DNA of 12,779 nt from Planctomycetia bacterium (GTDB lineage Bacteria; Planctomycetota; Phycisphaerae; Phycisphaerales; SM1A02): the NCBI GenBank assembly GCA_005804005.1, contig SYPI01000107.1:1-12779 (forward strand), read 5' to 3'. Within the stretch, counting starts at the first letter, position 1. Every line of letters begins with the position of its first letter. Both the position numbers and the translations under genes were made by a program. The notes beneath the pieces were generated by a model. The model saw only the letters and a program-made list of their open reading frames with translations, did not search any database and had not been told where the DNA came from. Positions 7,301-12,779 of this stretch are shown in pieces.

Positions 7301-9134
7301 TGCCGAGAAGGTGATGCGCGACTTCATCGCCGCCGCCCCGGATAGTGTCAAGCCGCTGGCTTGGTTCGAACTAGGCGTCCAACTCATCGGTCGCTCGGAC
7401 CGCCCGGGGGCGCAGTCCGCCTTTGAGACGGCGGTGAAACTCCAGGCCCCCGGCACGTTTGATGCCAGCCTGGCGATCGCCGACTTCTGGTTCCTCCGCG
7501 GCGATTGGACTCGCGCCAGCGAGGTGCTGGATCCGGTGGTGCAGGCCACCAACGATCTCAGCCATGTGCGTCGTCAAGCGGAACTACAGATTCGCATGCA
7601 GGAGTTCGACAAGGCGCGAGCGACCATCGCCCGCGGCGCGCAACTGGCCGGCAAGCCCAGCGCGGTGGATACCAACCTCTCGGCGGCACTCTCTCAGGCC
7701 GAAGCGCAGGCGGCCTGGCTGGCCGGTGATCAGCCCAAGGCACTGGCCGCCATCGCCCAGATGGATCAGGCGCTGGAAGCGGCGATCAAACTGGAGCCGG
7801 GCGATCCGTCGCCGTACCTGTTGCGGGCCTCGGCGCGGAGCGATCAGTTCGCACGCACCGGTGACCCGCGCGCCATGCAGGAGGCGCTGGCCGCCGCCAA
7901 GCGTTGCGTTGAGTTACGCGGCGGGCTGTGGGTCGCGGTGCGCTTGTTGGCCGACCTGCTGGCAACCAATGGTGATGCCAAGGGCGCGGTTGAAGTGTTG
8001 CAGCGGTACGTGACTCTCAGCCCGCGGCACTTCGAGTCGCGGCGACTGTTCGCCGACATTCTGGCCGAGTCCGGCAAGGTTTCCATGGGTTTGGCCACGC
8101 TGCAGTCGGCCGCCAACGATGATCCGACCAATGTGCGCTGGCTCGATGCCATCGCCCAGTATTCCGCCCGTCACGGTCGAGGGAACGAAGGCGCTCAATC
8201 GCTAGAGCGAGCCTATGACATGGAGAGCGAGCAGATGTTCCTGGTGCGCGCGGTTCAAATGCGCCAGTCGCAGGAGCCATTCGATGCCCGGGCACTCATT
8301 CAGGCCTTGGAGTCCCGGCCGGCGGCCCTTGGCAAGATGCAGTTCCTGAACGGAGCGCTGGCTGGCGCTCGGGCCCGGCTGGGCGAGCGCGAGGGCGGGC
8401 TGGAAACTCTTCGGCAGTTCCTGCGCACCGCGGAGCTCGAGCCCGGGAGCTTTGACGGCTGGATGGAGAATGTCCGCTCGGCATTCGCCCCGGACAAGAT
8501 GGCCGAATGCGAACGCTTCGTTCTGGACTGCGCTGGTGCCGACCCGCCACCGGCGCTGCTGGCGGCGCTGGCCGACCAGTGGCTGGGCACCGGACCCGAC
8601 GGCTATTCGCGCGCCAAGGAGTTTGCAGTGCGCGCTGCGGCGGCGCCGTTGCCCGATGCCACTGCTACCACTCGCGTCTTCACCACTCTGGCTACCGCCA
8701 ACCTGTTGATGGGTGATTGCGGCGCGGCACGAGTTGCTTTCCAGAAGGCGCTCGATAGCGCCCCCGATAACCCGCAGCTCATCAACAATCTGGCGTATCT
8801 CGAGGCCACTTGTGGCGGCGATGCCGAGAAGGCCGTCGCGCTGTGCAACCGAGCCATCGAGATGGTGCCAACCCAGCCCGAGTTCATCGATACTCTCGGG
8901 GTGGCCCTGATGGCCCGCGGCGACTACGCCCAAGCGCAGAACTACCTGCTGCGGTCGCTGCGCAATTCGCCGACCGCCTCCAAATGGCTCCATCTGGCGC
9001 AGGCCCAGGCCAAAGTCGGCGCCAAGGCGGAGGCCATCCGTTCAATTGCTCAGGCTCGGTCCATGAAACCCGATGCTGCCACCACTGCCGAGCTGGATGC
9101 CCTCGAGGGCACCCTCTCAGCCCCCGCAAAGTGA
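4323..9134 (+). CDS. giant membrane-anchored tetratricopeptide-repeat protein
   Basis: The protein has 1603 residues. A basic N-terminus (MKKKANRKLL) precedes a single membrane segment at about residues 24-45. There is no cysteine lipobox, so it should be held in the inner membrane with the rest on the periplasmic side. The remainder is Ala/Leu/Glu-rich and mostly helical, with many degenerate TPR units. Clear ones lie near residues 803-870 (LGVARERSGDVPGALAAF) and in the last four units at about 1450-1483, 1484-1518, 1519-1551 and 1552-1584. The C-terminal NNLAYLEA and FIDTLGVALMARGDY resemble the end of the PEP-CTERM-system TPR lipoprotein family (PrsT), which is much shorter and is lipidated. 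No beta-barrel such as that of PelB or BcsC follows. It lies between the EpsI gene and the chain-length gene, consistent with a scaffold for the export machinery; that role is inferred. No enzymatic domain is recognised. Confidence 0.85.
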   Translation: MAESPKAVPAKTTAAMKKKANRKLLIIIGSFVLIGAVAVGGLAYLRISGAPERNARQGETALAEGDALLAAGQPKAANEKYRSAVDRIGRSVHDVPNNLGYVDKMIGALGHIVPETGSEAAERYRQLLQLMERRTVAAKRDPKVWNDYIDSLREHGRVTQRPEVWGAMAEAATRMKERLDADSPGQEAAELAYAEAQSNRTGAQSEDERARVEAALQAILATHGGEPRAWGALLRVQQERWNRLNEAGRDQEAASLRQIIDEGLAKASAQIPGTTALMQARLRLAMRPARGEKLDNAVIQAALDALLESGIASSDPWDLHDAAAIQATAGTPDQCRRAAAALQSYLATHPQALLHQRALGMLQANFDSESARATFESLVKSPQLPVGLVSAIQDEIRVDSIERLFNLAYADWENADSDAARTAALEGARAARSQAEVLLRGRGGEGTLKQFDGMLAYADKDYAKAAALLSSLITQNPEVGAEIYFTAAASEANLAEYGAALMLAERGLERHGPSTPLLLVMAQLQLRLGRNREAAKVLEFVLAEDPENTAALAMAKVATTPSMTDFAPAQGTADPIVGVVSEAEVLYSRGDRAGAQAALEAAEAKGADVRLRRAIVQCVVAQGDQSQIAAAFDAALLAYPGDPVLQSMRTISTTDDPVERAVRLHAEAAHDAAAKASADYIALRSLESVTRARIDTAKATGLPAPAGSEAILTSIQGRLAAAEAKAIAGDGRNPPLIEMIFDAALAEKDSAARQRALDLAAKCIDPTLPDVLLGKEALTSGDYVTASAKFLTASAAPGASGNTFRLLGVARERSGDVPGALAAFSEAYRRRPNDPATIEGYGRLLGRGGEPARALEVVRAGAAALPGNTSIVNLWLEIEAEFGNKLQALETRRRHLLQRPADRENARALVVLLAEVPPHPEMVVGADGKPKYSATEWVSMPREQQIELLMAIRAQNLQQAQEEAATLLEKDPGNLMLATRFAGALYRTGEQEAAEKVMRDFIAAAPDSVKPLAWFELGVQLIGRSDRPGAQSAFETAVKLQAPGTFDASLAIADFWFLRGDWTRASEVLDPVVQATNDLSHVRRQAELQIRMQEFDKARATIARGAQLAGKPSAVDTNLSAALSQAEAQAAWLAGDQPKALAAIAQMDQALEAAIKLEPGDPSPYLLRASARSDQFARTGDPRAMQEALAAAKRCVELRGGLWVAVRLLADLLATNGDAKGAVEVLQRYVTLSPRHFESRRLFADILAESGKVSMGLATLQSAANDDPTNVRWLDAIAQYSARHGRGNEGAQSLERAYDMESEQMFLVRAVQMRQSQEPFDARALIQALESRPAALGKMQFLNGALAGARARLGEREGGLETLRQFLRTAELEPGSFDGWMENVRSAFAPDKMAECERFVLDCAGADPPPALLAALADQWLGTGPDGYSRAKEFAVRAAAAPLPDATATTRVFTTLATANLLMGDCGAARVAFQKALDSAPDNPQLINNLAYLEATCGGDAEKAVALCNRAIEMVPTQPEFIDTLGVALMARGDYAQAQNYLLRSLRNSPTASKWLHLAQAQAKVGAKAEAIRSIAQARSMKPDAATTAELDALEGTLSAPAK

Positions 9135-9144
9135 GACAAGTTCC

Positions 9145-11334
9145 ATGAGCGCGCCCGCTGCTCCAACGCCATCGCCCCGTCCGGCTGCATCCTCGGCTCC
9201 CACCGCGCGGGGGGGCGGCCGTGCTCCGACCATCGACCCGGTGCGCATCCTGCGTCAACACGCCAAGCTGTTCGCCATCACCTTGGGCTGTGGATTGGTG
9301 CTGGGTGCTGTGGTGCACTTTGGATCGCTCTTCCTCTACCCCATCTATTCCGGGCAGGTGCTTTTCGAACTGAACCCGCAGTTGGTCGATCCGACCGACA
9401 TCGTCGGGCAGGACACCACTCAGGAAGAGACGGTCAGTCGTCTGGCCCAGACTGAGGCGGCGCGCATCATGAGCCGCAATGTTCTCACCGAGGCCTGCAA
9501 GAATCGCGACATCGAAGAGACAGTCTGGGCCAAGTGGTTCGTGGATGACACCGGCGGATTCCTGATTGATGAAGCGGTCGACGAACTGGAAGAGGACATG
9601 GGCGCCGGTCATCGCCGCGGCACGCAGCTCTTTTATCTCGGCTGGTCGACCCACGATGCTGACGATGTGCCGGTGGTGCTCAACACCGTGGCCTCGACCT
9701 ACCTGCGCCTGCGCAATCAGGATGATGAGTTGCGTTACAGCGGAACTCACGAGGTCTTTCAGAAGCAGTTGGACGCCATTGACCAGAACCTCGGCACCTT
9801 GCGCCGAGAAATCCAGGACTTCATTCAGTCCAATCAGATTCCGGCCTTCGAGGAGAACTCCCTGCAGTCACAGAAGGGGTTGGAGGAACTGATGCTGCGG
9901 CTGTCCGAGACGATCCGCGACCTGACGCTGCAGAAGGCCCGGCGCGAGATGCTGGTTCAGAAGATCAATGGCGAGGTCCGGCCCGGTGACGAGGATCGGC
10001 GCCAAGCTGAGCAGCACCCGGCCATCATGCAGTTGCGGCGCGATGCTGAGGATGGCAAATCCAACCTCGAGCATGCCCAGCGTCGATTCGGCGACGACCA
10101 CCCGGCGGTCATCGCCGCCAAGGAGCGCGCCAGTGGTTCGCAGGCGCGCTACGACGCCGAGTTGGAGCTGGCGATCACCAAGCACCTGAATGCCGAATAC
10201 AAGACAACTCTGGACACGGTGGTGGGACTGGAATCGCTGCTGGTCAAGCAGAACGGCGACTACACCGCCGAGGCCGAGCGGCTTGAGAAGCTGGCTGCGG
10301 CGGTGGCGGAACTGGAATCCAAGAAGGACCGCATGGCCCAGTTGCAGGAGGACCGGGCTTCCATCCAGCAGCGCCTGGGCGAACTGGATGTGATCAAGAT
10401 GCGCGAGGATGCGCGCCGGGTAAGGATCGTTCAGGAGTCGCTGCGGCCGCGCGAATTGACTTTCCCGCAGCCGGAGTTCGTGATTCCCGGCGTGGCCATG
10501 CTGCTGCTGGCCACCGTGGTGGGCATTGTGTTCACCCGCGAGATGCTCGACCAGCGAGTGCGTTCGGCAGCCGATCTGGGCGGCGTGGCCGGAGGGAGAG
10601 TGCTCGGGGTGATTCCTGACATTGCCGACGATCCGACCACACCTGATTCAATCGAACTTGTCTCGCGGCTGGCGCCGCAGTCGCCGGTGGCTGAGAGTCT
10701 GCGGCAGTTGTCAGCTTCGTTCAGCCGGGTTCTGGCGGAGAGAGGGCTGCGCACTGTGGCGGTACTGCCGGCCATGCCGCAATCCGGCGCCACCAGTGTG
10801 ACGGTGAATCTGGCGGCGGCGGCAGTTGGTCGCCGCGTCCTAGTGATTGATGCCAACCTGCGCCGGCCCACGCTGGCCACGGCGGCGGGCGCCACCGAGG
10901 ACCAGACCGGCTTGGCCGAGTGCCTGACCGGCGCCAGCACGCTGGCGGCCGCAGTGCAGGGAACGACTGCCGGGTTTTGGGTTCTCTCGGCTGGCGCGCC
11001 AGCCGAGCGGGTGGTCGAGCGGCTCTATGGCGAGGGGCTCGACAAGTTGCTGGCTGAGGCTCGCGCCGCCTACGACCTGGTGCTCATCGACACCGCGCCT
11101 TCGTTGGTGGCCAACGAGTCGCTGGTGATTGCCAATCGCGTGGATGGCACCGTAGTGGTTGTCCGGGCCATGCAGGATCAGCGGGGGCTGGTCGCCAAGG
11201 TGGCCGGTCAGATACAGGACACGCGCGGCCAGTTCCTCGGACTGATCCTCAATCGCCAGCGCAGCACAGCTGGCGGCTACTACCAGAAGAATCTCGAAGC
11301 GATGGCCGAGTACACCGCCCCGGCGAAGGCCTGA
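9145..11334 (+). CDS. Wzc/GumC-like chain-length determinant with degenerate BY-kinase domain
   Basis: Polysaccharide co-polymerase that spans the inner membrane and controls glycan chain length and export with the Wza-like channel. It has 729 residues: a Pro/Ala-rich cytoplasmic leader, a first membrane segment at about 42-64, a large periplasmic region with long coiled coils (about 200-435), and a second membrane segment at about 445-465 preceded by Pro-rich FPQPEF. A C-terminal P-loop domain follows. The Walker A region reads MPQSGATSVTVNLA, with Ala549 where kinases have the catalytic lysine. The Walker A' motif is IDANLRRP (Asn571 instead of Asp), and the Walker B YDLVLIDTAP (643-652) is intact. 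The C-terminal tail has only Tyr712, Tyr713 and Tyr723. It starts 10 bases after the TPR gene; ATG 9145 is preferred over ATG 9073 because the latter lies inside that gene. The export role is confident; kinase activity looks unlikely. Confidence 0.9.
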   Translation: MSAPAAPTPSPRPAASSAPTARGGGRAPTIDPVRILRQHAKLFAITLGCGLVLGAVVHFGSLFLYPIYSGQVLFELNPQLVDPTDIVGQDTTQEETVSRLAQTEAARIMSRNVLTEACKNRDIEETVWAKWFVDDTGGFLIDEAVDELEEDMGAGHRRGTQLFYLGWSTHDADDVPVVLNTVASTYLRLRNQDDELRYSGTHEVFQKQLDAIDQNLGTLRREIQDFIQSNQIPAFEENSLQSQKGLEELMLRLSETIRDLTLQKARREMLVQKINGEVRPGDEDRRQAEQHPAIMQLRRDAEDGKSNLEHAQRRFGDDHPAVIAAKERASGSQARYDAELELAITKHLNAEYKTTLDTVVGLESLLVKQNGDYTAEAERLEKLAAAVAELESKKDRMAQLQEDRASIQQRLGELDVIKMREDARRVRIVQESLRPRELTFPQPEFVIPGVAMLLLATVVGIVFTREMLDQRVRSAADLGGVAGGRVLGVIPDIADDPTTPDSIELVSRLAPQSPVAESLRQLSASFSRVLAERGLRTVAVLPAMPQSGATSVTVNLAAAAVGRRVLVIDANLRRPTLATAAGATEDQTGLAECLTGASTLAAAVQGTTAGFWVLSAGAPAERVVERLYGEGLDKLLAEARAAYDLVLIDTAPSLVANESLVIANRVDGTVVVVRAMQDQRGLVAKVAGQIQDTRGQFLGLILNRQRSTAGGYYQKNLEAMAEYTAPAKA

Positions 11335-11341
11335 TCTGCTG

Positions 11342-12343
11342 ATGAACGACTCGCGAGCCCGCCAGCGGATCCTCGTCACGGGAGGGGCCGGATTCGTCGG
11401 CTCGCACCTGGTCGGGCACCTCTGTTCGCGCGGCGCGGCGGTCACCATCATCGATGATCTCTCTACCGGCAGTCTGCGCAACCTAGTGGAGGTTCGCGAT
11501 GGGGGTGCCAATCTGGAGTTCATCGAGGGCCGGGCGGGAGCGGCCATCAACGGGCTGGATGCCCGGAGCTTCAGCGCGGTCTATCACCTAGCGGCGGCAG
11601 TTGGCGTGCAGTTGGTGCTGGAGAAGACTGCCGAGGCGGTAGAGCGAAATGTGATCGACACTTCCTCAGTCCTGCGCTGGGCGGCCAGCGCCGGAGTGCC
11701 GACCCTGATCACTTCGTCGAGCGAGGTCTACGGCCGCGGGGTGCGTTCGCCGTTTCGGGAAGAGGACGATGTGGTGTATGGTCCGACCACCGCGCTGCGC
11801 TGGTCCTATGCCTGCTCCAAGGCGCTCGACGAGTACCTCGCGCTGGCCCATTACCACGCCGCTGGCCTGCCAGCCACGGTGGTGCGGCTGTTCAATACCG
11901 TCGGTCCGCGACAGACCGGCCGCTACGGGATGGTGCTGCCGCGATTCGTGCGCTCCGCGCTCAACGGTCAACCACTCGAGGTTTACGGCGATGGGCGGCA
12001 GAGCAGGTGCTTCTGCGATGTGCGCGATGTAGTTCCGGCCATCGTGGCGCTGCTGGAGTCGTCGGCCAGTCGCGGCCGGGTGTTCAATGTCGGTTCCGAC
12101 CAGTCGACCAGCATCGGCGATCTGGCGCGGTTGGTGGTGGCCACCCTCGGCAGTTCGTCGCCGGTGGTGAATGTGCCCTACGCCGAGGCCTACGGTCCGG
12201 GATTCGACGACCTGCAGATCCGCCAGCCGGACCTGACTCGGATTCGCGAGACGATCAGTTTTGCGCCGCGAATCGCCCTCACCCAGACCATCACCGACAT
12301 CGCCGCGCAGATCACTCGCGTGGCCGCGGAGGCGCCGCGATGA
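11342..12343 (+). CDS. NAD-dependent sugar-nucleotide epimerase/dehydratase
   Basis: Extended short-chain dehydrogenase/reductase that should modify a nucleotide-activated sugar in the cytoplasm. The 333 residues show the Rossmann motif GGAGFVG (14-20), an acidic IIDDLSTG loop that favours NAD over NADP, HLAAAVGV, SSSEVYG (125-131), the catalytic YACSK pair Tyr156/Lys160, and the substrate-domain segments VVRLFNTVGPRQ, YGMVLPRFV, VYGDG and SRCFCDVRDVV. This pattern is shared by UDP-glucose 4-epimerases, UDP-glucuronate decarboxylases and dTDP-glucose 4,6-dehydratase relatives, and the exact reaction cannot be read from sequence. It starts 7 bases after the chain-length gene with only a weak ribosome site. 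It ends in an ATGA overlap with the next gene, which suggests translational coupling. It probably supplies a precursor for the glycan made by this locus. Length is normal and no key residue is missing. Confidence 0.9.
   Translation: MNDSRARQRILVTGGAGFVGSHLVGHLCSRGAAVTIIDDLSTGSLRNLVEVRDGGANLEFIEGRAGAAINGLDARSFSAVYHLAAAVGVQLVLEKTAEAVERNVIDTSSVLRWAASAGVPTLITSSSEVYGRGVRSPFREEDDVVYGPTTALRWSYACSKALDEYLALAHYHAAGLPATVVRLFNTVGPRQTGRYGMVLPRFVRSALNGQPLEVYGDGRQSRCFCDVRDVVPAIVALLESSASRGRVFNVGSDQSTSIGDLARLVVATLGSSSPVVNVPYAEAYGPGFDDLQIRQPDLTRIRETISFAPRIALTQTITDIAAQITRVAAEAPR
12328..12332 (+). promoter_or_regulatory. ribosome binding site of the WecA-like gene
   Basis: GGAGG inside the end of the epimerase gene, 7 bases before ATG 12340. 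It supports the first of three consecutive in-frame ATG codons (12340, 12343, 12346) as the start. Confidence 0.75.
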
Positions 12344-12779
12344 TGATGCAGGCGCCGCAGTTGCCGGTGCTCGATGCGCTACCGCCAGCGGATGAGCCCG
12401 CTGGTGTGATCGTCGGCGCCGTGTCAATCCTGAACACTTACATGCCGGTGTTCATCCTGGCCTTCCTCGCCACACTGGTGACCACGCCGATCGTTCGGCG
12501 CATCGCCGAGGCGGCGGGAATCGTCGACAAGCCAGATGCCGCTCGCAAACATCATGCGCGCGCCACGCCCTACCTCGGCGGTGCCGCAGTCTTCCTCGGA
12601 TTGCTGGTCGGGCTGGCCGCCAGTTACCTGGCGTTGCGCGGGCCAGCGGCCGACCTGCCCCCGGTGCCAGTGGCGGTGGTGGTGGGCATGCTGGCCATTG
12701 GATTCACCGGGCTGGCCGACGACATCTGGAAGTGGGACCCGCGCCTGAAGATTGCCGGGCAACTGGTGGCCGCGGCTGC
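12340..12779 (+). CDS. WecA/MraY-family undecaprenyl-phosphate sugar-1-phosphate transferase, 5' part
   Basis: Integral membrane enzyme that transfers a sugar-1-phosphate (for WecA, GlcNAc-1-phosphate) from a UDP-sugar to undecaprenyl phosphate, starting a lipid-linked glycan. The open frame covers 146 residues and runs off the right edge; the family is usually 320-400 residues. Diagnostic motifs are IVDKPDAARKHHARATPYLGG (about 61-81) and GLADDIWKWDPRLKIAGQ (about 124-141), including the Asp127-Asp128 pair of the magnesium site. Membrane segments are visible at about 36-50, 80-98 and 109-126. The start codon overlaps the epimerase stop as ATGA, with GGAGG 7 bases upstream. About 30 mostly Pro/Asp/Ala residues before the first membrane segment are an unusual extension; ATG 12442, just before that segment, is an alternative start. 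Family is certain. The exact sugar is unknown, and the context favours exopolysaccharide over peptidoglycan. Confidence 0.9.
   Translation, partial: MMMQAPQLPVLDALPPADEPAGVIVGAVSILNTYMPVFILAFLATLVTTPIVRRIAEAAGIVDKPDAARKHHARATPYLGGAAVFLGLLVGLAASYLALRGPAADLPPVPVAVVVGMLAIGFTGLADDIWKWDPRLKIAGQLVAAA

Noticed and set aside
9073..9134. C-terminal sorting signal (PEP-CTERM type) at the end of the TPR protein
   Set aside because: The last residues (ALEGTLSAPAK) have no membrane helix and no basic cluster, so it is not an exosortase substrate.
8884..9750. Long antisense open frame (288 codons), along with others at 8202-8993, 11666-12427 and 556-1134
   Set aside because: These lie opposite well-supported genes, their predicted proteins are rich in Arg, His, Gln and Gly with no recognisable domain, and long antisense frames are expected in GC-rich coding DNA.
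1..12779. tRNA, rRNA, CRISPR array, insertion sequence or integrase
   Set aside because: No cloverleaf with a GTTCRA loop, no regularly spaced direct repeats, and no transposase or recombinase motifs were seen on either strand.

Overview
The window is GC-rich (roughly 60-65% by eye) and densely coding. Every supported gene lies on the + strand. It looks like a cell-surface or extracellular polysaccharide locus of the exosortase type. The host is probably a planctomycete-like (Phycisphaerae-type) or other Gram-negative bacterium. This taxonomic guess is inference: it rests on the exosortase/EpsI pair, the N-terminal 'DPS.TG.F' and C-terminal 'YGFGF..DRN' segments of the export lipoprotein, and base composition.

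Layout: 2-619 is the 3' part of pyrB (aspartate carbamoyltransferase). An 83-bp gap (620-702) separates it from a compact run of seven genes: an outer-membrane polysaccharide export lipoprotein with a roughly 190-residue Pro/Ala-rich insertion (703-2436); an exosortase, the membrane transpeptidase-like protease (2512-3432); an EpsI-family exosortase partner that overlaps it by 8 bp (3425-4309); a 1603-residue membrane-anchored TPR protein (4323-9134); a Wzc/GumC-like chain-length protein whose BY-kinase domain has lost the Walker A lysine (9145-11334); an NAD-dependent sugar-nucleotide epimerase/dehydratase (11342-12343); and the 5' part of a WecA/MraY-family undecaprenyl-phosphate sugar-1-phosphate transferase (12340 to the right edge). 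From 2512 on, gaps are 13 bp or less or the genes overlap, so one operon is likely.

How they could work together (inference from families): the WecA-like enzyme starts a lipid-linked glycan, the epimerase supplies a nucleotide sugar, the Wzc-like protein sets chain length across the inner membrane, and the Wza-like lipoprotein is the exit channel. The TPR protein is a plausible periplasmic scaffold. The exosortase/EpsI pair would process C-terminally tagged (PEP-CTERM-like) proteins, which are likely encoded elsewhere because no such tag is seen here. The glycosyltransferases, flippase and polymerase expected for a complete pathway are absent and may lie beyond the right edge.

The most unusual points are the apparently dead kinase domain, the low-complexity insertion that splits a SLBB domain, the very large TPR protein without a lipobox, and matching start regions in two consecutive genes. 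No RNA genes, mobile elements, CRISPR arrays or long repeats were seen, and no stretch over 300 bases lacks a gene.
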